A stretch of 64,000 bases of DNA from CAWCPR01 sp963797475 (GCA_963797475.1 CAWCPR010000001.1:496001-560000); one strand, 5' to 3'. Positions 34,220 through 43,584 are shown, counted from the stretch's first letter. Numbers and translations: made by a program. Notes: generated by a model not told the origin, from the letters alone.

Positions 34220-35209
34220 TCATTTTGATCGGGAAGCTCTTTCTACCTTAAACTCAGCCTGGGCATTCAAGGGTTGGGCTACACTCCCCAGGCGTTCGAA
34301 AACTTTCTCCCGGATCGTTTCGTCCGCCGGGAGGACCACACCGTGAAACGGATCGATTTCAAAGGGCAAGGACTGAACTGCAATCACGCCTTTTGTACTC
34401 AAAGTCACCTGCAACAAGGCGCCCCAACGCGAGTCAGGTGGCGCTACCTGGTCAAACAAAGCGTTCCCCAGGCTGTAAGCCACCAGAGTCTGGCGCGGGC
34501 GCCCGTTCCCCTGGACCCATTCCACACTTTGCAGCACATGGGGGTGGTGCCCCCAAATGAGGTCGGCGCCGGCATCTGCCAGGGCTTGAGCCAGGAAGCG
34601 TTGGCGAGCATTCGGGGCCGGGCGGTATTCCCCGCCCCAGTGAATGGAAACCAGCACAAGGTCGTTACCGGTCCTGGCTTTTGTGACCGCTTGAGCGACT
34701 GTAGCAGCGTCCAAAGGCGCGGTGACGTCTTCAAAAGCCAGGAATGCCAGGCGCAGACGACCGACCCGGCGAATCACAGGCGCCGGTTCGGGGCCGACCG
34801 GCGTCAGGCCGTAATCTGCCAGGGCGGCGAGGGTATCCTTCAGCCCCTGGTCGCCGCTGTCCAGGGAATGGTTATTCGCCAGCGAGAGCAAGTCCAGGCC
34901 GGAGAAGGCCAGGAGCTGGGCGCTCTCGGGAGCGGCGCGCAGGTCGTAAGTCTGGCGCCGCAAAGGCGCTCCGGTCAATGGAGATTCCAGATTCGCAAGC
35001 GCCAGGTCGGCGGATTGCAAAACGGGGGGCAGGGGCCCGAGGGCGCTTTCCCAATCCCCGCCAGCATGGGCGCGCCCGACGCTGCGCCCCAACATGATAT
35101 CCCCCATGAAAACCAGCCTGGCTGTAGCCGGCTCCCGAAAGGTACGGATGGAAAAGTAAACCCCCAGCCCCAGGAGAAAAATCAGACTGTAGAGAATAAA
35201 TCGCCGCAT
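34220..35209 (-). CDS. CapA family (PGA_cap) metallophosphoesterase-like protein
   Basis: The 329-residue protein matches the CapA/poly-gamma-glutamate synthesis family with a calcineurin-like fold. Motifs: VFMGDIMLGRSVG near residues 33-45, NLESPLTG, LLSLANNHSLDSGDQG, VSIHWGGEY and WGHHPHVLQSVEW, which together give the Asp/His/Asn metal ligands. A single N-terminal hydrophobic segment (about 5-20) anchors it to the membrane with the domain outside. CapA proteins take part in capsule or polyglutamate export, but many distant members stand alone as here, without capB or capC. The exact role is unknown. Confidence 0.85.
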   Translation of the reverse strand: MRRFILYSLIFLLGLGVYFSIRTFREPATARLVFMGDIMLGRSVGRAHAGGDWESALGPLPPVLQSADLALANLESPLTGAPLRRQTYDLRAAPESAQLLAFSGLDLLSLANNHSLDSGDQGLKDTLAALADYGLTPVGPEPAPVIRRVGRLRLAFLAFEDVTAPLDAATVAQAVTKARTGNDLVLVSIHWGGEYRPAPNARQRFLAQALADAGADLIWGHHPHVLQSVEWVQGNGRPRQTLVAYSLGNALFDQVAPPDSRWGALLQVTLSTKGVIAVQSLPFEIDPFHGVVLPADETIREKVFERLGSVAQPLNAQAEFKVERASRSK

Positions 35210-35283
35210 AACAGTTTTTACGGGGCGTGCGCCGGGCGAACCTCCGGCGCACGCCTCCAGCTTCCCGTTCTAAAGCGAGGGGT

Positions 35284-37560
35284 TCAAGGCGCGATAAACA
35301 ATTGGGTCCAGTCAGGCTGAGGCGGATTGCTGCCGCTCTCCACCTGCCCCTGCCATTGTTCATCCGTCATGCGCTCCGCAGGAGGCACGACGAATTCGTA
35401 GTAGCTAAAAACCGCCCCGACCCCAATGCGGTAGGGGCTGTCCGGCAGGACGACGTAGATCTCTGTTGGTTGGCCCACGCCTTCTTCAAGCACCGCCAGG
35501 TTTCCTTGCGAATCCAGCCCGGTTGCCACGTCTGCAACCAGGGCGGCCTTCTGATCGCTCAGATCGCGACACATGGTCGGATCCTGGTCTTCGCAGTCCG
35601 AGGACGCCAGCGTCAGGGCCTCAAGCTGACCGCCGAAATACTGGATGCGCCAGTACTCCTCATCGCTGATCGCTTGCCCGGCCAGCTCTCGCTCGGAGAT
35701 ATCCTTCATAAATTTCAGGACATCCATCAAATTCTGTAAATTGCCGCGCGTCAGGTCTGTCAGCAAGCCGCGCTCCTGCAAGCCGTTGAAGGTCATCTCT
35801 GCCAGGGCCTCCAGGCGGGCATACGCTTCCGGGTTGGGCTCAACGTAGCCATGCGGGGGTTCTTCCAGACCGCCGCCGCCCATCTCAGCCATCACCTGCT
35901 TGGCATACAGGATCGTATCGTGTTTCAATTCCGTCCAAGAACCCAGGCCGGTCTGCAGGTCCTTGCGCCTCCAGGCTTCGTCTTGCATAAAAGCCGGGTA
36001 TTGCGGCCCCTTTGGCTCGATCAACGGCTGAAAAGCATACAACCAGGACCAGTAAAGATTTTGGGTCCAGGAATCAAGACCCAGCCCGGCGACTTCCGTA
36101 CGCACCTTCTCCATTTGAGTGTCGTATTTTTCGTAGTGATCCTCTCCCATATCCTTTAAGATATTAAGCGCTTCATCGGAGCCCATCGCGGCGAAGAAAT
36201 CCAGCGCTTTCGGCAGGCCACGCGGTTCTCCTGACGTGCCAACCGCCCGCCAGATTAGCTGGCCAAAGACGTATTGATCCAGCGTAAAGCGCTGGCCCAT
36301 GAAACGAAAACCCTGGGTGGCCTCTTGTTTGTCTTCCCAGATCCACACCCACATCGAGTTGACCTGCGGCGGGGGCAGCTTGGCGACGGCCTGGCGGAAG
36401 GCCTCCAATTTCGCATCGTCGGCGAAAAACTCTAAGGTCGCCTGCGGCCCAAAGATCTGGTCGGAAAGCCCGCCATATTCGAAATAGGATAAATCGTCGG
36501 CCTTCCCAACGATAAATACGGTCGGCTCGTAGATATCCTGCCAAAGCTGGGTCGCCGAAGCGCCATCCGCAGCGCTGGCGCTGCGCAGAGCCTGCACCAG
36601 GAGCAAGGCCCTGCGGGTTTCGAAGTCATCTCGGACGCGGAAGGTCAGCCGCCCATACCAGATCATCGCTTTGAAATAGCGCTGCAGCGCCTCGCTGCGA
36701 GTGTAATGGCCGCGCGGCACATACTGGCTGTAGTCCTCGATCAGTTTCTTATCGTTGGGTAGATCCTGCCTGTCCCAGATGGGGGAAACGGCGGGACCGT
36801 TGTGGGCGTTGATCAGAGCGACCTCTGCATCGACCAGGTCTTTCACCTGGGCCGGGACCGGGTCCGGCAGATTTAACAATTGAGCAGCAACGGCGAAGTA
36901 CGCCAGGTTGCGGCGGGCCGGCTCCTCGAGCGGGCTGCCTTGCAGCGCATCCAATTGGGATTGAGAGGCCTGCAGCATCGCCTGGGTGAGTTTTTCGAGC
37001 GTGGCAATGAAGTGTTCCCGCTCCAGGTCTCTCAGCATTTTATCGAAAATGAGGTGGTAGACGTGGAAGACCGCGTCAGTGGTCGCGAAGACCGGCTGGT
37101 CCAGGGAGTAACGTTGGGTTTCGTAGATTTGGTAAAACTCACGATATTTCCCGGGTTCCGGGGCGGATATTACAAACCCGTTGCTGGCAATTAAAGATTT
37201 CTGCTGATCCGAGAGCGAAACCAGATCCATGCCCTGCACCGCACTCAGATCCAATGGCAGACTATAACCGCCGCTGAAACTGGCGGGGAGGCTGACCGAG
37301 ACGACCGGGTAATCGGCGAAGGCCGGCGGGTATACATCCGTGGAAACGCTAATAGGGGTTTCCGTCGGCGAGGCTGGTAAAGCGGTTGCTTGCGGCGTAT
37401 TGGCTTCCGGCGCGCCGTTCGTCGGAGCCGCCGGCATGGTCGCCACAGCCGAAGAAGGCGTGGGTGTATTCGAACCCGTTAGCGACCCGGCCAGATTGCA
37501 GGCGATCGCTCCGATTAATAACAAACTGACGAACAAGAATGGGTTTATTTTGAATTTCAT
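35284..37560 (-). CDS. DUF3160 family lipoprotein
   Basis: The 758-residue protein has a signal peptide ending in lipobox GAIAC, a Thr/Pro/Ala linker to about residue 75, then a long DUF3160 region. Typical blocks are PVFATTDAVFHVYHLIFDKM, YGRLTFRVRD, FMGQRFTLDQYVF and the C-terminal RIGVGAVFSYYEFV. The family is widespread in Chloroflexota, archaea and some deltaproteobacteria; its function is unknown, although its helical barrel-like core suggests an extracellular enzyme or binding protein. Its ATG overlaps the stop of the upstream gene as ATGA, so the two products are translationally coupled. Confidence 0.85.
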   Translation of the reverse strand: MKFKINPFLFVSLLLIGAIACNLAGSLTGSNTPTPSSAVATMPAAPTNGAPEANTPQATALPASPTETPISVSTDVYPPAFADYPVVSVSLPASFSGGYSLPLDLSAVQGMDLVSLSDQQKSLIASNGFVISAPEPGKYREFYQIYETQRYSLDQPVFATTDAVFHVYHLIFDKMLRDLEREHFIATLEKLTQAMLQASQSQLDALQGSPLEEPARRNLAYFAVAAQLLNLPDPVPAQVKDLVDAEVALINAHNGPAVSPIWDRQDLPNDKKLIEDYSQYVPRGHYTRSEALQRYFKAMIWYGRLTFRVRDDFETRRALLLVQALRSASAADGASATQLWQDIYEPTVFIVGKADDLSYFEYGGLSDQIFGPQATLEFFADDAKLEAFRQAVAKLPPPQVNSMWVWIWEDKQEATQGFRFMGQRFTLDQYVFGQLIWRAVGTSGEPRGLPKALDFFAAMGSDEALNILKDMGEDHYEKYDTQMEKVRTEVAGLGLDSWTQNLYWSWLYAFQPLIEPKGPQYPAFMQDEAWRRKDLQTGLGSWTELKHDTILYAKQVMAEMGGGGLEEPPHGYVEPNPEAYARLEALAEMTFNGLQERGLLTDLTRGNLQNLMDVLKFMKDISERELAGQAISDEEYWRIQYFGGQLEALTLASSDCEDQDPTMCRDLSDQKAALVADVATGLDSQGNLAVLEEGVGQPTEIYVVLPDSPYRIGVGAVFSYYEFVVPPAERMTDEQWQGQVESGSNPPQPDWTQLFIAP

Positions 37561-38285
37561 CGTGTCTCTCCTTCACTTCGAGTCAGGATGAGCGACTGCC
37601 CATCCGCACTTTGATATATCTTTAATTCTCTGTATGCGCCTTGCACTCGGGCCTGCAGGCTGAAGCCAAAACCATTCCATTCCCAAACGGACAGCTCTCT
37701 CGCCGGTGCGCCGGCCGGATCGGTATAACGGCTTTCCAGGGCGACCAGCTCCTGGCGCCCATCCCCATCCAGGTCTGCTGCGGCGAAGTCCGCCAGCGGC
37801 TGGGCCAGGGCAGATCCGGCCCAAAGCTCGCGATAAGCGCCTTGCTTCTTGCCGATCAGGATCAGGTGGCAGCTTTGCCCTTGCGCATCCTGGTAAGCTG
37901 CGATGCGCCCGCCGAACGGCAAGACCCGGTCTATGGGCCAGGGCTGGAAGCGACGCCAGACCAACAGCACAGCTTCCGGGACTCCATCCCGGTTCAAATC
38001 GGCGACGCCGGCCGCCCGCACCTGCCATCCGGATGGGCTGCGCCAGACCGGCGACCCGCCCGAGAAGATCTCAAGCGTTTCTCCATGCAAGACCAGGCGC
38101 TCCGGCCTGCCATCCTGGTCCAGGTCTGCGCCATCCGCCATGCGGGTCAACGCTCCGGGCGGCAGGCGATTCAACTGGAGCAGCGCCTCGGCGGAAAGGC
38201 GCCAGATTTTCGCCGGGGCAGGAATTGCCGTCCCGAAAACCGCTGCGCCTAAAAAGAAACAAATCAAAAAACGCTTCACTCGCAT
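37557..38285 (-). CDS. secreted FG-GAP/VCBS-like repeat protein
   Basis: The 242-residue protein has a signal peptide (about residues 1-25, RVKRFLICFFLGAAVFGTA) and at least three FG-GAP-like beta-propeller calcium loops: DGADLDQDGRPE, VADLNRDGVPEAV and AADLDGDGRQELV. Such repeats form extracellular propeller domains. ATG 38285 was chosen over earlier in-frame codons because the signal peptide begins there and a -10 box with correct -35 lies just upstream. It overlaps the DUF3160 gene by four bases, which suggests that the two extracellular proteins act together. Confidence 0.75.
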   Translation of the reverse strand: MRVKRFLICFFLGAAVFGTAIPAPAKIWRLSAEALLQLNRLPPGALTRMADGADLDQDGRPERLVLHGETLEIFSGGSPVWRSPSGWQVRAAGVADLNRDGVPEAVLLVWRRFQPWPIDRVLPFGGRIAAYQDAQGQSCHLILIGKKQGAYRELWAGSALAQPLADFAAADLDGDGRQELVALESRYTDPAGAPARELSVWEWNGFGFSLQARVQGAYRELKIYQSADGQSLILTRSEGETR

Positions 38286-38291
38286 AATCCG

Positions 38292-38320
38292 ATTGTACAT
38301 CAATGCACAAACAAACTCAA
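38292..38320 (-). promoter_or_regulatory. promoter for a leaderless transcript of the FG-GAP gene
   Basis: On the - strand TTGAGT (38320-38315), 17 bases, TACAAT (38297-38292), then 6 bases to the ATG at 38285. The predicted transcription start coincides with the start codon, and there is no Shine-Dalgarno sequence. This is the best-formed example of the arrangement in the window. Confidence 0.55.
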
Positions 38321-38490
38321 CCAATCGATACTACAACGGAAAACGCCGTTAAAAGGTTCCAATGATTTGAGAGCAATTTGCCTGCCGTTATTTCAGCAGA
38401 ACCATGATACGCTTACTGGGTATTAACTTGGGAGGAATGTTCTGATAAACTAACTGCGTAGGCGAGAAAAATAAGCAGAGGAGAAAAAAT

Positions 38491-39426
38491 ATGCCCACGA
38501 CAATGAAAAGCTGGGTAATGGTTTTCCTGGCCCTGGGGATGGTGTTGAGCGCCTGCAGCGGCCAACCCCCCGCGCCTACCCCGACCGCTCAAAAGCCGGA
38601 CGCAGCCTATACGGCAGCCGCTGAGACGATCATCGCCCAACTGACCGAAGTCGCCAACCCGGCGACAGAAACGCCTCCGGCTGGAGCTCAGACGCCGGCC
38701 CCCAGCCGGCCGGCCGGAACCGCGCCTGCCCCCGGCGAAAACCCTGCGCCGACGGATACCCCGCTGCCAAGCGACACCCCGGAGATCAGCCCTACGCCAA
38801 CCATACCGGACACCCCAACTGCAACCAGCGCCCCCACCGCTACGACCGTCAGCGGCGACCCGCGCGAAGACCTGGGCGCGCCCACCTGGGGGGATACGTT
38901 CGCAAGCGCCGAAAACTGGCCCTTATACGACGATGAACACGTCCAAATGCGCTTGAAGGACGGCGGCTTGCAAATGACGGCCCTGAACGCCGACAAATGG
39001 GATAGCTGGATGCTCACCTGGCCTGTTTTGAAGAATTTTTACCTGGAAATAACCGCCAGGCCCGGCGACTGCAGCGGGATGGATCATTACGGTATGATCG
39101 CCCGCTCCCCGGATGCCTCCGCGGGTTACCTTTTCGTTTTCACCTGCGACGGGCAGTATTCGCTGCGCCGCTGGGACGGTAAACGCTCCATTTACCTGGA
39201 GGACTGGACCGTGAGTGACTTCATCTTGAAAGGACCCAACCAGACCAACCGCCTGGGCCTGGATGCCACCGATAACCATCTCTCCCTGTACGCCAACGGC
39301 AACCTGCTGGCGGAGGTGACCGACGCCAATTACCGCAAAGGCGGTTTCGGCGTTTTAGTCGGGGCAGTAGAAACTGCCGGTTTCAAAGTGCAGGTCAGCC
39401 AGGTCCAGTATTGGGAGCTGCCCTGA
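38491..39426 (+). CDS. lipoprotein with Pro/Thr linker and C-terminal concanavalin-like domain
   Basis: The 311-residue protein has a lipobox VLSAC (lipidated Cys near residue 22) and a Pro/Thr/Ala-rich linker to about residue 130. The C-terminal 170 residues (WGDTFASAENWPLYDD to the end) look like a jelly-roll of the LamG/DUF1080 type, with DHYGMIARSPDASAGYLFVF and NRLGLDATDNHLSLYANG strands. It is probably surface exposed and may bind carbohydrate. The ribosome binding site AGGAGA lies 8 bases before ATG 38491. It lies between oppositely oriented genes, so it forms its own unit. Confidence 0.72.
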   Translation: MPTTMKSWVMVFLALGMVLSACSGQPPAPTPTAQKPDAAYTAAAETIIAQLTEVANPATETPPAGAQTPAPSRPAGTAPAPGENPAPTDTPLPSDTPEISPTPTIPDTPTATSAPTATTVSGDPREDLGAPTWGDTFASAENWPLYDDEHVQMRLKDGGLQMTALNADKWDSWMLTWPVLKNFYLEITARPGDCSGMDHYGMIARSPDASAGYLFVFTCDGQYSLRRWDGKRSIYLEDWTVSDFILKGPNQTNRLGLDATDNHLSLYANGNLLAEVTDANYRKGGFGVLVGAVETAGFKVQVSQVQYWELP

Positions 39427-39432
39427 AATTGG

Positions 39433-39457
39433 ATCCGGACTGGAAGGCAGGCCGGAT
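39433..39457. terminator. weak hairpin between convergent genes
   Basis: ATCCGG (39433-39438) pairs with CCGGAT (39452-39457) across a 13-base loop, followed by TTCT. It sits in the 44-base gap between the lipoprotein gene and tex, where a terminator is expected, but the stem is short. Confidence 0.3.
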
Positions 39458-39470
39458 TTCTGAGGATCGC

Positions 39471-41627
39471 TTACTTGTCTTGCGATAAGCCCAGGCTGAT
39501 CCGGCCGCGCTCTGCCTCGACGCTGAGGATTTCCACGTTGATCACATCGCCAACCTTGAGAGCGGCGCTGCGTGGAATCTGGCTGCGGTGCAGCAGGCCG
39601 TCTTGTTTTACGCCGATATCCACAAAAGCGCCGAAGTCGACCACATTGCGAACTGTGCCATTCAGGCGCATACCCACCGCCAGGTCCTCCATCGAGAGCA
39701 CATCGCTGCGTAAGATCGGAGCCGGCAGGTCCAAGCGTGGGTCGCGGCCCGGGCGCGCCAACTGCTCGAGAATATCTGCTAACGTTGGGACGCCGCAGCC
39801 CAGCTCCTGGGCCAGCTTTTCCAAAGAGAATTGATTTAACAGCGCATCCAGGGCCGGCTTGCGGCTCTGCCCCGGGACCTGGAGATCCAACCCGGCCCGA
39901 CGAAGCGTTTCTTCGGCGATGGGATAGCTTTCAGGATGGATGGCGCTTTCATCCAGCGGGTTATCGCCGCCGGAGATGCGTAAAAAGCCGGCGGCTTGCT
40001 CGAAGGCTTTCGGTCCCAGCCCGGAAACGGCCCGCAGAGACAGGCGGTTGGCAAACGGGCCGTTCTCGTCCCGGTGCGCGACGATGCGCTCAGCCAGTTT
40101 CGGCCCGATGCCGGCAACGTAGGTAAGCAGCGCTGCCGAAGCGGTGTTGACATCCACGCCGACCCGGTTGACCACGCTTTCGACAACTCCTGCCAGGGAT
40201 TCCGCCAGCAGCTTCTGATCGACGTCATGCTGGTACATGCCCACCCCAATGGATTTTGGATCGATCTTGACCAGCTCGGCCAAAGGGTCCTGTACGCGCC
40301 TGGCAATGGAGACCGCGCCGCGCAGGCTCACATCCAGGTCGGGCAGCTCAGCCCGCGCAAGCGGACTGGCGCTGTAAACGCTGGCGCCGGCCTCATTGGC
40401 GATCAGATACTTCACCCCAGGCAGCTCGCGCGTCAGCTCGGCGACCAGTCCCTCGGTCTCCCGCGAGGCGGTGCCGTTGCCAATCGAGATCAGGCTGACC
40501 TCATAATGTTGAAGGAGAGCCCTCAGGACCTTCAGGGCTTCTCCCCGGCGCTTGTGCGGTTCATGTGGGTAGATCGTGCCTGTTTGGAGCACTTTCCCGG
40601 TCGGGTCGACCACGGCGAGTTTACTTCCGGTGCGAAAGCCCGGATCGATGCCCAGGACTGTGTAGCCGGCCAGCGGCGGTTGGCTGAGCAAAGCGCGCAG
40701 GTTAGCTGCAAAAATCGCGATGGCGTGCGCTTCGGCCTTTTCTGAAAGCTCACGGCGAACGTCGCGCTCGATCGCAGGCAGCAGCAGGCGTTCTGCGGCG
40801 TCGTTGATCGCCTCATGAAGCTGCCCAGCCAGCGGCGAGCGCAGGTCAACCCGGTGATGGGCTGCAATGGCTGCTCGCCAATCCCGTTCCTGCACGATCA
40901 ACCGCACCCGCAGCGCCTTTTCAAACTCGCCCCGGTTAATTGCCAGCGTCTGGTGGGGTCGCAACCGGTCGACGCGCAGCTCGAAATCGTAATAGAGCTC
41001 GTAGACGCGACGGGCGTCCTCGGCATCTTCGATCTTCTCACTATGCAGCGAACCCCACTGCAGCGCCCGGGTCCGGGTCGCGCCGCGCACCTGCGGGTCG
41101 TCGCTGATGATCTCGGCCACGATGTCGCGCGCGCCTGCCCAGGCCTCTTCAACAGTGGGGACCGCTTCGCTCAGATAAGACTGGGCAAGCGCCTCGAGGC
41201 TCGAGTTCGAGTGCGCCTGCTGTAAAATCAAGTCTGCCAACCCTTGCAGCCCTTTCTCACGGGCAACGCTGGCGCGCGTGCGCCGCTTGGGCTTATACGG
41301 CTGGTAAAGATCCTCCAGGGCGGTTAAGCTTTCAGCCATTTGGATCTGTGTCTCGAGCTCAGGCGTCAGTTTGCCCTGTTCCCCGATGGAACGCAGGATC
41401 GTCTCGCGGCGTTCATCCAGCGCTCTTAGCTTTGCCAGGCTCTCGCTCAACAGGCGGATCTGTTCTTCATCCAGCCCACCGGTCGCCTCCTTGCGGTAGC
41501 GGGCGATGAACGGCAAGGTGTTGCCGGCGTCCAACAGCTCAATGGTCGCGGCTGCCTGTTGGGACCGTATATGAAGCTGATCGGCGATACGTTGGGAGGT
41601 ATCCACTACTCTTCCGATCTCACCCAC
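39471..41627 (-). CDS. tex: Tex family RNA-binding transcription accessory protein
   Basis: The 718-residue protein matches Tex throughout. N-terminal FIARYRKEATGGLDEEQIRLL, the linker LYQPYKPKRRTRASVAREKG, the YqgF-like domain start GIDPGFRTGSKLAVV, the helix-hairpin-helix region (VNTASAALLTYVAGIGPKLA) and the C-terminal S1 domain (GTVRNVVDFGAFVDIGVKQDG) are all present in the usual order. Tex binds nucleic acids and influences transcription and stress survival. The GTG start at 41627 lies 3 bases after the nitroreductase stop, so the two genes are co-transcribed with the genes upstream. Confidence 0.94.
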   Translation of the reverse strand: MGEIGRVVDTSQRIADQLHIRSQQAAATIELLDAGNTLPFIARYRKEATGGLDEEQIRLLSESLAKLRALDERRETILRSIGEQGKLTPELETQIQMAESLTALEDLYQPYKPKRRTRASVAREKGLQGLADLILQQAHSNSSLEALAQSYLSEAVPTVEEAWAGARDIVAEIISDDPQVRGATRTRALQWGSLHSEKIEDAEDARRVYELYYDFELRVDRLRPHQTLAINRGEFEKALRVRLIVQERDWRAAIAAHHRVDLRSPLAGQLHEAINDAAERLLLPAIERDVRRELSEKAEAHAIAIFAANLRALLSQPPLAGYTVLGIDPGFRTGSKLAVVDPTGKVLQTGTIYPHEPHKRRGEALKVLRALLQHYEVSLISIGNGTASRETEGLVAELTRELPGVKYLIANEAGASVYSASPLARAELPDLDVSLRGAVSIARRVQDPLAELVKIDPKSIGVGMYQHDVDQKLLAESLAGVVESVVNRVGVDVNTASAALLTYVAGIGPKLAERIVAHRDENGPFANRLSLRAVSGLGPKAFEQAAGFLRISGGDNPLDESAIHPESYPIAEETLRRAGLDLQVPGQSRKPALDALLNQFSLEKLAQELGCGVPTLADILEQLARPGRDPRLDLPAPILRSDVLSMEDLAVGMRLNGTVRNVVDFGAFVDIGVKQDGLLHRSQIPRSAALKVGDVINVEILSVEAERGRISLGLSQDK

Positions 41628-41629
41628 TG

Positions 41630-42139
41630 CTACCAGTGTTCATAACGGACCAGCTCGCTGAGGGACTTGCGTTCCTTGGGCTGGGGCTCGTCAGCCGGGT
41701 AGCCCAATGGGACCAGGATGAGCGGCTCGATATCCCGGGGCAGTTTGAAAGCTTCTCGAGCAACTTCTGGATCGAATGAGGCGATCCAGCAGGTGCCCAA
41801 GCCGAGCTCGGCGGCTGCCAGCGTCAGGTGGTCGACTGCAATGGCGACATCCACAAGCAGGTAGGAGCTGCCGTTGGCGTGCACCCAGGCTTGCTTTGGA
41901 TCGCCGCACGCCAGGATCAGAACCGGCGCCTGCAGAAACCATTCACGCTGGTAAAGCCCTTTTAAGGCTTCCTGGCGGCCGGCGGTGTGGGCGACGATAA
42001 GATGGAAAGGCTGGTGGTTGGCTGCACTGGGCGCCAAGCGAGCCGCTTCCAAAACCAGCTGCAGCTTAGCCTCCTCGACCGGATCTGGGCGATAGGCCCG
42101 GACGCTGCGCCTGTGTTTGATCAAATCATGGAACTGCAT
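41630..42139 (-). CDS. nitroreductase family flavoprotein
   Basis: The 169-residue protein is a short member of the FMN-dependent nitroreductase family. HRRSVRAYRPDPVEE, AARLAPSAANHQPFHLIV and the AAELGLGTCWIASF block are standard. Short members reduce nitro compounds, quinones or enones with NAD(P)H as cytoplasmic dimers. A good ribosome binding site (AGGAGG, 4 bases before the ATG) supports the start. It is the second-to-last gene of a - strand operon ending with tex. Confidence 0.87.
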   Translation of the reverse strand: MQFHDLIKHRRSVRAYRPDPVEEAKLQLVLEAARLAPSAANHQPFHLIVAHTAGRQEALKGLYQREWFLQAPVLILACGDPKQAWVHANGSSYLLVDVAIAVDHLTLAAAELGLGTCWIASFDPEVAREAFKLPRDIEPLILVPLGYPADEPQPKERKSLSELVRYEHW

Positions 42140-42174
42140 ACATCCTCCTGGCTTACCGCGCAGCCTAAAAAATT

Positions 42175-42621
42175 TTAGTTTTGGCTGGGGCTGTTGTGTT
42201 TGTTTTCCCGAAGCACGTGCAGTAAAGCCGCTGCGTAAAGCTCACTGACGTCTTTATGTTCGAAGGTGAGCGCCTGTCCTTTGAAATGAAAATCGCATTG
42301 GTAGGTTTGCAGGCCGCTGGTGAGGCGCAGGTCCAGAGATCCTGCTGCGATTAAAGCGGCTTCCAGCGCCATCCTGAGCTGTTCCTCGTGCGGCATCCAG
42401 ACCACATCGGTAGTCACCAGGTAATCCAGCGCCCACTCCGAAGCGCCCTGAAAAGAAACCACCTGCATTCCTTGCAACAAATCCACGGTGACCAGCATGT
42501 CGCTGATCACGAACACCCGCTCGTCCATATTGCGATCCGGCAGCCCGAACGCATCCAGGGGCTGCGGCATCCAGATCAAGCCGGCTTCTTTAAGTTTTAC
42601 GGCGGTTTTTAACGAGATCAT
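42175..42621 (-). CDS. conserved protein of unknown function, 148 residues
   Basis: No signal peptide or membrane segment is visible. The opening ISLKTAVKLKEAGLIWMPQP, the middle MDERVFVISDMLVTVDLLQG, ALDYLVTTDVVWMPHEEQLR and the final LYAAALLHVLREN resemble a small alpha/beta family that I recall from Actinobacteria and Chloroflexota, sometimes given the doubtful label of pilus assembly protein CpaE. It lacks the P-loop or receiver domain of real CpaE, so I do not use that name. It lies between the DUF309 and nitroreductase genes on the same strand. Function unknown. Confidence 0.65.
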   Translation of the reverse strand: MISLKTAVKLKEAGLIWMPQPLDAFGLPDRNMDERVFVISDMLVTVDLLQGMQVVSFQGASEWALDYLVTTDVVWMPHEEQLRMALEAALIAAGSLDLRLTSGLQTYQCDFHFKGQALTFEHKDVSELYAAALLHVLRENKHNSPSQN

Positions 42622-42705
42622 TTCTCAACCCTGTAATTCACCCGTAGCTTAGGCCCTTGTGGCCGTCTGGCCCCTATGGCCGTCCCCGAAAAGCTTCTAA
42701 CCCGC

Positions 42706-43578
42706 TCATCCATCCACCTTGTATTTCACAGGTTTAAGGAGTTGGAGATCGAACTCGCCCATATGCTGCGAGCCCAATTCCACCAGGGTCAGGAGCACCC
42801 GCTCCGAGTCTTCTCGCAAGCGGGCGATATCCACCCCCCGGCATTCTCCAGGCAGTGGGTCCATCCACTGGCGGACCCGCAAGAACATCTTCATGGCCCC
42901 GTTATAGTTTCTACGGGTAATTTGCAGATAAGCGACTGCAATCTGCAAGATCGTCCGGTAAAGCTCGCATCCCACGCTGTCATCCTCATTCCAGGCCGCC
43001 TCCAGGTATTCATGCGCTTCAAAATACTCGCCGCGATTGAATTCTTCCAGGCCCTTTAAGGCCTTAGCGGAGAGCGTATCCTGGCAGGCCGTCTCGATTG
43101 CGGCGTAATCCGGAATGCTAGCGTATTTTTGGATCAACTCCGGCAAATCGCTGGTAAAACGGGAGCGGGCCAGCACAGCATCCGCGCCGGCGCTGCGGGC
43201 TGCGTTTAGCGTCTGGACGTCGACGTGGGATCCATAGCAGATCAGCGGGATGCGTCGCGTGGAAGGCACCGACTTGACCAGGGCGATCCAACGCCGCCAG
43301 GGGATGTGGGAGTTGCTCAGGTCAAAGATGATCAATGCCGGGCGATCCAGGGTAATCAGGTCGAGCAGGTTTGCACCCGGACCTTCCAAAGGCTCGCCAA
43401 GCTGGCCTTCACCAGGCAGGTTATGGTCTGGATCTTCGCCCTGCGGGGCGATCTGCCCGGCGCGCTCGATCCACTTCACCCGGAAGTTCATCCGGGCAGC
43501 CGCCTGTTCGATTTTAACGGCGAAAATCAAGTCTGCGACAAATCCGAGGATCAGCGGGGGCGGATGAGGGCTGGTCAT
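42706..43578 (-). CDS. receiver-like domain fused to DUF309
   Basis: The 290-residue protein has two parts. Residues 1-165 look like a degenerate response-regulator receiver: PALIIFDLSN keeps an Asp at the phosphorylation position and RIPLICYGSHVD and GADAVLARSRF resemble the switch Thr/Ser and Lys strands, but the early acidic pair is replaced. Residues of about 180-285 are DUF309, with FNRGEYFEAHEYLEAAW, a helical metal-independent fold of unknown function. The start is ATG 43578, supported by a perfect TATAAT 6 bases upstream; earlier codons would include that box. First gene of the - strand operon. Confidence 0.72.
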   Translation of the reverse strand: MTSPHPPPLILGFVADLIFAVKIEQAAARMNFRVKWIERAGQIAPQGEDPDHNLPGEGQLGEPLEGPGANLLDLITLDRPALIIFDLSNSHIPWRRWIALVKSVPSTRRIPLICYGSHVDVQTLNAARSAGADAVLARSRFTSDLPELIQKYASIPDYAAIETACQDTLSAKALKGLEEFNRGEYFEAHEYLEAAWNEDDSVGCELYRTILQIAVAYLQITRRNYNGAMKMFLRVRQWMDPLPGECRGVDIARLREDSERVLLTLVELGSQHMGEFDLQLLKPVKYKVDG

Positions 43579-43584
43579 GCAATG

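Noticed and set aside
33904..34251. 115-codon open frame on the + strand across the hairpin-rich gap
   Set aside because: Starts inside the antisense of a zinc-ribbon gene, crosses strong palindromes, has no ribosome binding site and no recognisable domain.
42140..42180. AT hairpin (CTAAAATTTTTTAG on the - strand) between the unknown-function gene and the nitroreductase gene as a terminator
   Set aside because: The stem is A/T only with almost no loop, and the downstream nitroreductase and tex genes appear to belong to the same operon.
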